Source: Prevotellamassilia sp.
Lineage (GTDB): Bacteria > Bacteroidota > Bacteroidia > Bacteroidales > Bacteroidaceae
Direction: 5' to 3'
Assembly (NCBI GenBank): GCA_018383375.1
Contig: JAHAWW010000237.1
Location: 1 to 43,176, forward strand
Length of the DNA stretch: 43,176 nucleotides
Shown: in pieces, positions 1 to 7,950 of the stretch
How the letters are laid out: each line of letters begins with the position of its first letter
Numbering within the stretch: the stretch's first letter is position 1
Position numbers and translations under genes: made by a program
Notes under the pieces: model-generated
The model's input: only the letters and a program-made list of their open reading frames with translations
The model's database searches: none
What the model was told of the DNA's origin: nothing

Positions 1-1490
1 TGGTGACGGAAATCAACGCGGGACGTGGCATGGAGTTTTTTATGGTCGGACTGCCCGACAACGCCGTGAGAGAAAGCCGTCTGCGCGTATATGGCGCACT
101 GGCCAACTCGGGCTACCACCTGCCACAACGCAGCGTAACCATCAACTTTGCTCCTGCCGACGTGCGTAAAGAAGGCTCAAGCTATGACCTACCATTGGCC
201 ATCGGACTGCTCGCCGCCACTGAACTGCTCGAGAGCAACAAACTGCAACGGGGTATGTTTGTCGGCGAATTGGGCCTCGACGGCAGTTTAAGACCGGTCA
301 AAGGAGCCTTGCCCATAGCCATCAAGGCCAGAGAAATGGGGTTTGACTTCCTCATTCTGCCCGAACGAAACGCTCGCGAAGCCGCCGTGGTGAACCAACT
401 AAAGGTGTATGGCGCACAACGGCTCAACGACGTGGTAGATTTCCTGCAAGACCAAAACGACTTGCAGCCGCTCGAAGTGGACACCCGCGCAGAGTTTTAT
501 GCCGCTCAACAAAACTGCGGCCCGGACTTTATCGACGTGAAAGGACAAGAACAGGTGAAACGCGCCTGTGAAGTGGCCGCTGCCGGCGGACACAACCTGT
601 TGCTCATAGGCAGCCCCGGTTGTGGCAAAAGCATGATGGCCAAACGCATCCCTTCCATTCTGCCTCAACTGACTCTGAGCGAAAGTCTTGAGACCACACA
701 AATCCACTCTGTAGCCGGTAAACTGGGGGCGAACGCTTCGCTCATCGCCCAAAGACCGTTTCGCAGTCCACACCACACCATCTCTGACGTGGCGCTCATT
801 GGTGGTGGCGCCAACTTTCAACCCGGCGAAATCAGTTTGGCCCACAACGGCGTGCTTTTTCTCGACGAATTGCCAGAGTTCAGTCGCGCCGCTCTTGAGA
901 CGATGCGCCAACCGCTCGAAGACCGACAAATCACGATTTCACGCGTAAAATACAGTGCCACGTTGCCATGCTCGTTTATGCTCGTGGCCTCAATGAACCC
1001 CTGCCCCTGCGGCTACCACGGGCACCCCAGCCATGAGTGCACATGCAGTCCGGGACAGATACAACGCTATATGAGCAAAGTGTCAGGCCCGTTGCTTGAC
1101 CGCATCGACATTCAGGTTGAAGTGGATCCTGTGTCGGTGAGCGAACTGAACGCTGCGCCAAGAGGCGAGTCGAGCGAAGCCATCAGAGCGCGTGTAATGA
1201 AAGCCAGAAACATTCAAACGGCACGCTTTGAGGGCATCAAAGGCGTACACTGCAACGCACAAATGAGTGCCTCACAGCTCAACCAATTTGCCTGTCTCGA
1301 CCAAACGGCTTCGACTCAACTGGAAAAGGCCATGACACGGCTCGGGCTCTCAGCCCGCGCCTATGAGCGCATCCTCAAAGTGGCCCGCACCATAGCCGAC
1401 CTCGACGGCTCAGACCTCATCACCTCGGCTCATATCGGCGAAGCCGTGAGCTATCGCAACCTTGACCGCAGCGATTGGATGGAACGGTGA
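1..1490 (+). CDS. comM: ComM/YifB-family Mg-chelatase-like AAA ATPase, 5'-truncated by the window edge
   Basis: This is the YifB/ComM family of AAA+ ATPases related to magnesium chelatase; ComM is a hexameric helicase that promotes branch migration during DNA uptake and recombination. The visible part shows the N-terminal ChlI-like domain (VGLPDNAVRES, then NFAPADVRKEG), Walker A GSPGCGKS at visible residues 203-210, Walker B around 283-290 (VLFLDELPEF), and a cysteine cluster in the NPCPCGYHGH region. Family members start about 15-20 residues earlier with a hydrophobic segment, so the apparent GTG at position 3 is an internal valine and the true start lies outside the window. The C-terminus is complete (stop 1488-1490). 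The role in this organism is inferred from the family. Confidence 0.93.
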   Translation, partial: VTEINAGRGMEFFMVGLPDNAVRESRLRVYGALANSGYHLPQRSVTINFAPADVRKEGSSYDLPLAIGLLAATELLESNKLQRGMFVGELGLDGSLRPVKGALPIAIKAREMGFDFLILPERNAREAAVVNQLKVYGAQRLNDVVDFLQDQNDLQPLEVDTRAEFYAAQQNCGPDFIDVKGQEQVKRACEVAAAGGHNLLLIGSPGCGKSMMAKRIPSILPQLTLSESLETTQIHSVAGKLGANASLIAQRPFRSPHHTISDVALIGGGANFQPGEISLAHNGVLFLDELPEFSRAALETMRQPLEDRQITISRVKYSATLPCSFMLVASMNPCPCGYHGHPSHECTCSPGQIQRYMSKVSGPLLDRIDIQVEVDPVSVSELNAAPRGESSEAIRARVMKARNIQTARFEGIKGVHCNAQMSASQLNQFACLDQTASTQLEKAMTRLGLSARAYERILKVARTIADLDGSDLITSAHIGEAVSYRNLDRSDWMER

Positions 1491-1518
1491 GGCCTTTACA
1501 CAAACTTTAATACATGTT

Positions 1519-1551
1519 TTTTGTCCCGACACTCGCCTTGCACTAAATTCG
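1519..1551 (+). promoter_or_regulatory. Bacteroidetes-type promoter before the glycosyltransferase gene
   Basis: TTTTG at 1519-1523, 20 nt, then TAAATTCG at 1544-1551 (TAnnTTTG with one mismatch). The predicted start of transcription lies about 10 nt before the ATG at 1567, so the leader is very short. The spacer shares the string CTCGCCTTGCACTAA with the promoter in front of frr (27271-27286). Confidence 0.6.
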
Positions 1552-1566
1552 CATTATATATAATAT

Positions 1567-2844
1567 ATGAGAGTAGTAATCGTCAACACGTCCGACATTG
1601 TCGGTGGAGCTGCCATCGCCGCCAACCGGCTCTTGCGCGCACTCAACAGGAACGGCGTAGAGGCTTCAATGCTTGTGAGAGACAAAAAGACCAACAATCC
1701 TCGTGTGGAGCAGTTGCCGCCATCGCCTCTGAGACGAGCTAAGTTTGTGGCCGAAAGAGCACAAATCTATCTGAAAAACGGATGGAGCAAAAACAATCTC
1801 TTTGGCATAGACATCTTCGCCTTAGGTAACGACATTGCCGACCTGCCCTCAGTGAAACGCGCCGATGTGGTGCACCTGCACTGGGTGAACCAAGCAATGC
1901 TCTCTTTTCGCACACTCGAGAAACTAATGGCAACGGGTAAACGCGTGGTGTGGACAATGCACGATATGTGGCCCTTTACGGGCATTTGTCACTGCACCAC
2001 AGATTGCACCCACTGGCGGCAAAACTCTGAAACGGGCTGCCAGATGTGCCCCCTGCTAAACAAGCCAGGCACACACGATCTCTCGGCCCAAATTTTTGCC
2101 AAAAAACAACGTTTCTTCGCCCAACACCAAATCACTATGGTGGGCTGCAGCCGATGGATTGCACAAATGGCCGCTGAGTCGAAATTGTTGCAGGGACAAA
2201 AGATTTGCAGCATACCCAATCCGCTCGACACGCAATTCTACTGCTCTGACGACAAAACGGCTGAACGCCAAAAATTGGGTTTACCCCTTGACAAGACGCT
2301 CATCTTTTTTGCTGCTTATAAAGCCACCGACAAAAATAAGGGTATTGACTATCTCAAAGAGGCCCTCGAATTGCTGGCCCAACAAAACCCGCAATCGATA
2401 GAAGAAGTGGCTGTCGTTGTGGCCGGCTATGAAGCCGAACAACTCAAAGACACTATGGCTGTGCCGGTGATACCGGTGGGGTTCATTGGCGACAGCACGA
2501 CGATGAGGCAGTATTATCGCGCCTCAGACCTATTGGCCATGCCCACGCTGATAGACAATCTGCCCAACACAATTGCCGAAGCCTCGGCGTGTGAGTTGCC
2601 GGTGGTGGCATTCAGTGTGGGTGGTGTGCCGCAAATGATTGACCACGACAAGACCGGCATGTTGGTGCGCTATAAAGATTCCGTCCATTTGGCAGAATGT
2701 TTGAACAAAATGATCCATCAGACAGACAGAGATGCCATGGGAAAAGCCGCACGCCAAAAAGCCATTCACGATTACTCCGAGCAAGCCGTAGCCGAGAGCT
2801 ATCTGAGAGTCTACGAAGAATGCCTCAACCAACCACAACGATAA
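1567..2844 (+). CDS. Glycosyltransferase, GT4-like (GT-B fold)
   Basis: A 425-residue retaining-type glycosyltransferase of the GT4/GT1 superfamily, expected to add a sugar from a nucleotide-sugar donor to a surface glycan at the cytoplasmic face of the membrane. The N-terminal half opens with MRVVIVNTSDIVGGAA, a glycine-rich acceptor-domain start, and has the WTMHDMWPFTG segment followed by a cysteine cluster (CHCTTDC, then CQMC) that is common in Bacteroidetes GT4 proteins. The C-terminal donor domain has DNLPNTIAEASACELPVVAF around residues 326-345, the position of the EX7E-type motif. It has its own promoter and is followed by a GT2 gene 67 nt downstream, so the two probably act in one surface-polysaccharide step. 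Donor and acceptor cannot be told from sequence. Confidence 0.88.
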   Translation: MRVVIVNTSDIVGGAAIAANRLLRALNRNGVEASMLVRDKKTNNPRVEQLPPSPLRRAKFVAERAQIYLKNGWSKNNLFGIDIFALGNDIADLPSVKRADVVHLHWVNQAMLSFRTLEKLMATGKRVVWTMHDMWPFTGICHCTTDCTHWRQNSETGCQMCPLLNKPGTHDLSAQIFAKKQRFFAQHQITMVGCSRWIAQMAAESKLLQGQKICSIPNPLDTQFYCSDDKTAERQKLGLPLDKTLIFFAAYKATDKNKGIDYLKEALELLAQQNPQSIEEVAVVVAGYEAEQLKDTMAVPVIPVGFIGDSTTMRQYYRASDLLAMPTLIDNLPNTIAEASACELPVVAFSVGGVPQMIDHDKTGMLVRYKDSVHLAECLNKMIHQTDRDAMGKAARQKAIHDYSEQAVAESYLRVYEECLNQPQR

Positions 2845-2883
2845 TCCAACTGACAAATCATTTCATAATCACAAATCAAAAAC

Positions 2884-2903
2884 TGCCACAACAAAAAGTG
2901 GCA
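2884..2903 (+). repeat. Short inverted repeat between the two glycosyltransferase genes
   Basis: TGCCAC, 8-nt A-rich loop, GTGGCA. It ends 8 nt before the ATG of the GT2 gene, so it could fold at the translation start. There is no T-run, so it is not a terminator. Confidence 0.35.
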
Positions 2904-2911
2904 CAACAAAA

Positions 2912-3703
2912 ATGTCTGAACCTCCGCTAAAAATCACCGTGGCTACGGTGACTTATAACGCAGCCGAACTCATTGAAAAAACAATTGCTTCTGTTGAAAA
3001 GCAAGACTATCCCCACGTGGAGCATCTCATCATTGACGGCAACTCGCAAGACAAAACACTCGAAGCCGTACACCACTATCAAGAACGCAACAGCATTGCC
3101 GGTGTACCACACGAAGTGAACTGCCTGAGCGAGCCTGACCACGGACTCTATGATGCTATGAATAAGGCCATCGACATGGCCACGGGCGACTACATCGTTT
3201 TTCTTAATGCCGGCGACACTTTCCACGAAAACACCACTCTGTCGAAAATCGCCGCCGCAGCCGAGCGCTATGGCGAAACTCACCCGGCCGTCATCTATGG
3301 TCACACGGACATCGTAGATGGCGAAGGAAACTTTTTGCGCCATCGCCGCCTATCTCCGCCACAACGTCTGACATGGCGCTCTTTCGCCTCGGGTATGTTG
3401 GTGTGTCATCAAGCCTTTTATGCCCGTACCGACTTGGCCAAAGCCAATCCCTACAATCTCAAATACCGTTTCTCGGCCGACTTCGACTGGTGTATACGCA
3501 TCATGAGAGAGGCTAAACGCAAGAAACTGCCTCTGGCCAACGCGCAGATTGTCGTGGCTGACTACCTCAACGAAGGTATGACCACCAAAAACCACAAAGC
3601 GTCGCTGCGTGAACGCTTCAACATTATGACACATCACTACGGCATCTTCATCACCCTCTTCCAACATCTTTGGTTTGTGGTGAGAAACGTCGTGAAGAAA
3701 TGA
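2912..3703 (+). CDS. Glycosyltransferase family 2 (GT-A fold)
   Basis: A 263-residue GT2-family enzyme. The N-terminus has the nucleotide-binding start VATVTYNAAELIEKTI, followed by IIDGNSQDKT. Next comes SEPDHGLYDAMNKAI, a signature of a large Bacteroidetes GT2 subgroup, and then FLNAGDTF, where the aspartate takes the place of the metal-binding DxD. The segment FSADFDWCIRI near residue 190 supplies the usual acidic catalytic-loop residues. No membrane segment is evident. It follows the GT4 gene and is 7 nt upstream of recX, so it is probably co-transcribed with recX and miaB. The glycan it builds is unknown; lipopolysaccharide or capsule side chains are possible. Confidence 0.9.
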   Translation: MSEPPLKITVATVTYNAAELIEKTIASVEKQDYPHVEHLIIDGNSQDKTLEAVHHYQERNSIAGVPHEVNCLSEPDHGLYDAMNKAIDMATGDYIVFLNAGDTFHENTTLSKIAAAAERYGETHPAVIYGHTDIVDGEGNFLRHRRLSPPQRLTWRSFASGMLVCHQAFYARTDLAKANPYNLKYRFSADFDWCIRIMREAKRKKLPLANAQIVVADYLNEGMTTKNHKASLRERFNIMTHHYGIFITLFQHLWFVVRNVVKK

Positions 3704-3710
3704 AGCAGGT

Positions 3711-4199
3711 ATGGCTAAGACGCAACAAAGCCTGACAGCTGACACGGCCTATCAAAGGGCGGCCGCCCGCTGTGCCACGACAGAATACGCCCCGAACTAT
3801 TGGATGGAAAAATTCATTGCCGGCGGACTAAATCGAGATGAGGCAGAGCTTGTCGTGAAACGGCTGAAAAAGGAAGGCTTCATAGACGAGGCAAGATTTG
3901 CCCGAGCTTTCGTCCACGACAAAAGCGCCTACAACCATTGGGGACCCCTCAAAATTAAACAAGCCCTCATAGCCAAAGGCATTGACGCTACGCTGGCCGA
4001 TGAAGCCCTTAGCACCTTGTCGGCAGAAGGCCAAAACGATACCCTTAAGCACCTGCTCTGTCAGAAAAACCGCTCGCTGAAAGCCAATTCTGCCTATGAG
4101 CGACGGATGAAGTTGGCTCGCTTTGCCGCCGGACGCGGCTTTGCACCAAGCGAAATATTCAAAACACTCGATAAACTTGGACTTCAAGACGAAGATTAG
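3711..4199 (+). CDS. recX: Regulatory protein RecX
   Basis: RecX binds within the RecA filament groove and limits RecA activity. This 162-residue protein has the family's tandem three-helix layout: an N-terminal segment (CATTEYAPNYWMEKF), the RLKKEGFIDEARFARAFVHD core typical of RecX, GPLKIKQALIAKGID, and a C-terminal repeat ending GFAPSEIFKTLDKL. The ATG is 7 nt after the GT2 stop, and the stop is 8 nt before miaB, so it is part of this operon rather than paired with recA, which lies 37 kb away at 41523. It is slightly longer than some RecX proteins at its N-terminus, as is usual in Bacteroidales. Confidence 0.9.
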   Translation: MAKTQQSLTADTAYQRAAARCATTEYAPNYWMEKFIAGGLNRDEAELVVKRLKKEGFIDEARFARAFVHDKSAYNHWGPLKIKQALIAKGIDATLADEALSTLSAEGQNDTLKHLLCQKNRSLKANSAYERRMKLARFAAGRGFAPSEIFKTLDKLGLQDED

Positions 4200-4207
4200 A
4201 CCTTAAT

Positions 4208-5530
4208 ATGAGCAAACTCTATATCGAAACCTACGGCTGCCAAATGAATGTGGCCGACAGCGAAGTGGTGGCCTCTGTGATGCGGATGGCCGGCTACGAA
4301 ACTTGCCAAAACATTGAGGAAGCCGACGCCGTGTTTCTCAACACTTGTTCGGTGAGAGACAACGCCGAACAGAAAATCATTCACCGCCTGGAAGCGCTGC
4401 ACGCCCTAAGGCGTAAAGGACGTCGACTCATCATCGGTGTATTGGGCTGTATGGCTGAGCGCGTCAAAGACGACTTGCTCAACAAACACCACGCCGACCT
4501 CGTGGCCGGTCCCGACGCTTACCTGTCACTGCCCGACCTGATTGCCCAAGCCGAAGGCGGACATAAAGCCATTAACATTGAACTGTCAACGACTGAGACC
4601 TACCGCGACATCGTGCCTGAACGTGTGTGTGGCAGCCATGTCTCAGGATTTGTCAGCATTATGCGCGGCTGCAACAACTTCTGCCATTATTGCATTGTGC
4701 CTTATACGCGTGGCCGTGAGCGGTCGCGTGATGTGGAGAGTATCTTGACTGAGGTGAAAGATTTGGCCTCACGCGGCTATAAGGAGGTGACTCTTTTGGG
4801 CCAAAACGTCAACTCTTATCGCGCTGTCGCTGCCGATGGGAAAGAAACAGACTTTGCCGACTTGCTCCGACTTGTGGCTCAAACCGTACCGGAGATGCGC
4901 ATACGTTTCTCCACAAGCCATCCCAAAGACATGAGCGACAAGACGCTTCATGTCATCGCCGAAGAGCCTAACGTGTGCCGCCACATTCACCTGCCTGTGC
5001 AAAGCGGTTCAGACCGCATCCTTAAATTGATGAACCGCAAATATACTCGCGAGTGGTATCTGTCGCGGGTAGAGGCCATCAAGCGCATCATTCCCGACTG
5101 CGGACTCTCCACTGATATCTTTGCCGGCTATTGTTCGGAAACAGAAGAAGACCACCAACTATCGCTCAGCCTAATGAAAACCTGCGCCTACGACTCGGCT
5201 TTTATGTTCAAATATAGCGAGCGACCTGGCACATACGCCTCCAAGCATCTTCCCGACGACGTGAGCGACGACGTCAAGACCCGGCGTCTTGAAGAACTTA
5301 TTGCTTTGCAAAACGAGCTATCACGGGAAAGCAACGCACGCTGTGTAGGCAAAGTCTATGAGGTGTTGATTGAAGGCACTTCAAAACGCTCACGCGAACA
5401 ACTCTTCGGGCGCACCGAACAAAACAGAGTGGTGGTGTTCGACCGCGGCACACTGCGCATAGGCCAATACGCCAAAGTGCGCATCACCGAGTCGTCATCC
5501 GCCACGCTGAAGGGCGAGGTGGTGGAGTAA
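4208..5530 (+). CDS. miaB: tRNA-2-methylthio-N6-dimethylallyladenosine synthase MiaB
   Basis: A radical-SAM methylthiotransferase that converts i6A37 to ms2i6A37 in tRNAs reading UNN codons. The N-terminal UPF0004 domain carries the three cysteines of the auxiliary cluster: C11 (YGCQMN), C47 (LNTCSVRD) and C81 (LGCMAER). The radical-SAM cluster is C155/C159/C162 in GCNNFCHYCIVPYTRGRE. The following GQNVNSY and HLPVQSGSD segments are MiaB signatures, and a C-terminal TRAM domain occupies about residues 375-440. The length of 440 is normal. It begins 8 nt after recX. Confidence 0.96.
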   Translation: MSKLYIETYGCQMNVADSEVVASVMRMAGYETCQNIEEADAVFLNTCSVRDNAEQKIIHRLEALHALRRKGRRLIIGVLGCMAERVKDDLLNKHHADLVAGPDAYLSLPDLIAQAEGGHKAINIELSTTETYRDIVPERVCGSHVSGFVSIMRGCNNFCHYCIVPYTRGRERSRDVESILTEVKDLASRGYKEVTLLGQNVNSYRAVAADGKETDFADLLRLVAQTVPEMRIRFSTSHPKDMSDKTLHVIAEEPNVCRHIHLPVQSGSDRILKLMNRKYTREWYLSRVEAIKRIIPDCGLSTDIFAGYCSETEEDHQLSLSLMKTCAYDSAFMFKYSERPGTYASKHLPDDVSDDVKTRRLEELIALQNELSRESNARCVGKVYEVLIEGTSKRSREQLFGRTEQNRVVVFDRGTLRIGQYAKVRITESSSATLKGEVVE

Positions 5531-5601
5531 ACTGTCACCACACTCCTTATATATAATATATAGGTAGGCGCGTACCATCATTCATTAAACTGTTACTATT
5601 C

Positions 5602-7263
5602 ATGGGAAAGACCATTACCATCCGTTGCAAGAATACCGGTCGAAGCCATAAAGTACCTATAGGCTTCACACTTGAAGAAGTCTATGAGATGCTCGACATT
5701 CATATGCCACTTGGCCCTACGAGTGCGAAAGTCAACAATAAGGTGGAGGGCCTCCACTTTATGTTATTCAACGACAAAGACGTAGAGTTTCTCGACATCA
5801 CCTCTTCGTCGGGCATGCGCACTTATACGCGGTCGCTCTTCTTTGTGCTCTACAAAGCCGTTCGCGACCTTTATCCCTCGGCCAAACTCAGAATAGACAC
5901 ACCGGTGTCTAACGGCTATTATTGCGAACTCGACATTGCCGGTGGCATCACCAATGAGGTGGTCGGCAACCTTAAGGCGAGAATGCAAGAGATTGTCAAA
6001 GCCGATTTATCTTTCCACCGCATCACCTGTCACACCGACGAAGCCATTGCCCGCTTCAAGGCCGACGGACTCGATGACAAAGTGCGTTTGCTCGAAAGTT
6101 TGGGATCGCTCTACACCACCTATTACACACTCGATGACACAGCCGATTATTTTTATGGCTCGTTGCTCATCAAGACCAGCCAGCTGAACCTGTTTGACCT
6201 AATGGCTTATGGTGGCGGACTCTTCTTGCGTTTGCCCGACCCTCATCATCCCGGTAAGTTGCGTCCCTTTGTGGAGCAGCCCAAGATGTTTGATGTGTTC
6301 CGCGAGCAGCATCGCTGGCAAAAAATTCTCGGCATCTCTAACATCGGCACGTTCAACGAGGCTTGCGACAATGGTTATACCAACGAACTCATCAACGTGT
6401 CGGAAGCCTTGCAAGAGAAAAAGTTCAGTCAGATAGCCGACCATATCGCCGCCAACAAAGACATCAAGGTCATTCTCATTGCCGGCCCGTCATCGAGCGG
6501 TAAGACCACCTTCTCAAAACGCCTCTCAGTGCAGCTCATCGCCTCGGGTATGCACCCTGTGCCTATTTCGCTCGACGACTATTTTGTCAATCGTGAAGAC
6601 ACGCCGCGAGACGAAAACGGCGAATATGATTTTGAGCATGTTGAGGCTATGAACATTCCACTATTCAACGCCCAAATGAACGACCTGCTGGCCGGCAAGG
6701 AAGTGGAACTGCCACGCTTCAATTTCCAAACCGGCAGAAGCGAGAAAAGCGGTCAGAAACTGCGGCTCGAGCCTCACACCCTGCTCATCCTCGAAGGCAT
6801 CCATGCGCTCAATCCCGTATTGACCGAAAAGATTGACAACAAGGCCAAATTCAAAATCTATGCGTCGGCACTCACCTCCATATTGCTCGACGATCACAAC
6901 TATATCCCCACTACCGACAATCGCCTCTTGCGTCGCATCGTCCGCGACTACAAATACCGTGGATATAGCGCCGAAGAAACCATACGTCGCTGGCCGGCAG
7001 TGAGAGCCGGTGAAGAGAAGTGGATATTTCCTTTCCAAGAGCAAGCCGACGTGATGATCAACACGGCATTGATGTTTGAGCTGGCCGCCTTGCGCTCACA
7101 GGCCCTGCCTCTGCTCGAACAAGTACCCGAGAACGTACCCGAATATTCCGAAGCCTATCGGTTGCGCAAGTTCCTGCATTATCTCAAACCCATCTCTACA
7201 GAAGGGCTGCCGCCCACCTCTCTCTTGCGCGAATTTCTTGGAGGGAGCACATTCAAGTATTAA
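5602..7263 (+). CDS. Nucleoside (uridine-like) kinase with N-terminal TGS-type domain
   Basis: A 553-residue two-part protein typical of Bacteroidetes. Residues 1 to about 230 resemble the TGS and second additional domain of threonyl-tRNA synthetase (start MGKTITIRCKNTGRSH, then a stretch with HRITCHTDEAIARF). Residues about 285-490 form a P-loop kinase related to uridine kinase and phosphoribulokinase: Walker A AGPSSSGKTTFSKRL (294-308), substrate-binding SLDDYFVNREDTP, and LEGIHALNP. It lacks the aminoacylation catalytic domain, so it is not a tRNA synthetase. The probable reaction is phosphorylation of uridine or cytidine, but the substrate of this fused form is uncertain. It lies 71 nt after miaB and 42 nt before rdgB. 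Confidence 0.85.
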   Translation: MGKTITIRCKNTGRSHKVPIGFTLEEVYEMLDIHMPLGPTSAKVNNKVEGLHFMLFNDKDVEFLDITSSSGMRTYTRSLFFVLYKAVRDLYPSAKLRIDTPVSNGYYCELDIAGGITNEVVGNLKARMQEIVKADLSFHRITCHTDEAIARFKADGLDDKVRLLESLGSLYTTYYTLDDTADYFYGSLLIKTSQLNLFDLMAYGGGLFLRLPDPHHPGKLRPFVEQPKMFDVFREQHRWQKILGISNIGTFNEACDNGYTNELINVSEALQEKKFSQIADHIAANKDIKVILIAGPSSSGKTTFSKRLSVQLIASGMHPVPISLDDYFVNREDTPRDENGEYDFEHVEAMNIPLFNAQMNDLLAGKEVELPRFNFQTGRSEKSGQKLRLEPHTLLILEGIHALNPVLTEKIDNKAKFKIYASALTSILLDDHNYIPTTDNRLLRRIVRDYKYRGYSAEETIRRWPAVRAGEEKWIFPFQEQADVMINTALMFELAALRSQALPLLEQVPENVPEYSEAYRLRKFLHYLKPISTEGLPPTSLLREFLGGSTFKY

Positions 7264-7305
7264 ACGGCACAACCTTTTCCTCTATTCCCCTACGACTATT
7301 CTCTT

Positions 7306-7899
7306 ATGAAACGACTCGTTTTTGCCACCAACAACGCCCACAAGCTCTCTGAAGTCCGCGCAATGGTGGGCGACACCTTTGAAATCTTGAGCCTTGAAGA
7401 CCTGGATTGCCATGACGACATTCCCGAAACGGCCGACACTCTGTCGGGCAACGCTTTGATGAAAGCCGAATATATTGCGGAGAAATACCACGTCAACTGT
7501 TTCGCCGACGACACTGGTCTGGTGGTTGATGCATTGGGCGGCGCGCCCGGCGTGCATACGGCCCGTTATGCCTTTCCCGACCGTCACGACCCTGTGGCCA
7601 ACACCAAGAAACTGCTCGCAGAATTGCAAGGTCAGCCCGACCGGCGTGCGGCTTTCATCACCGCCATCGCCCTCATCATCGACGGCCAAAAACATCTTTT
7701 TGAAGGCCGTGTTGACGGTTTTATTGCCACCGAAGAGCGCGGCACCGAGGGCTTTGGCTACGACCCCGTTTTCATCCCCGAAGACACCGGCAAGACTTTC
7801 GCTGAGTTGGGCGTCGACGCCAAAAACAAAATAAGCCACAGAGCACGTGCCATAGCAAAACTCTGCACTTTTTTGAAAGGCAAGCCTGCCGCTTGCTGA
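7306..7899 (+). CDS. rdgB: Non-canonical purine NTP pyrophosphatase RdgB/HAM1
   Basis: Hydrolyses dITP, ITP and XTP to the monophosphate and pyrophosphate, clearing damaged purines from the nucleotide pool. The 197-residue protein begins MKRLVFATNNAHKLSEV, with the family TNNxHK substrate loop, then has DDTGLVVDALGGAPGVHTAR with the catalytic aspartates, and EGFGYDPVFIPE followed by the conserved FAELG near the C-terminus. Length and motif order match RdgB. It lies in the same + strand run as the kinase upstream and the porZ-like gene 51 nt downstream. Confidence 0.95.
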   Translation: MKRLVFATNNAHKLSEVRAMVGDTFEILSLEDLDCHDDIPETADTLSGNALMKAEYIAEKYHVNCFADDTGLVVDALGGAPGVHTARYAFPDRHDPVANTKKLLAELQGQPDRRAAFITAIALIIDGQKHLFEGRVDGFIATEERGTEGFGYDPVFIPEDTGKTFAELGVDAKNKISHRARAIAKLCTFLKGKPAAC

Positions 7900-7950
7900 C
7901 AATGATTATTGTCTTCCCCCATTTTTTCTCTCCAAGCCCCGTGTGCTGAT

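Noticed and set aside
3..5. GTG at position 3 as the start of the ComM-like gene.
   Set aside because: Family members have about 15-20 more residues upstream, so this is an internal valine of a truncated gene.
7909..7950. TTG-initiated 14-residue N-terminal extension of the porZ-like protein.
   Set aside because: The ATG at 7951 gives a proper signal peptide, while the extension would bury it.
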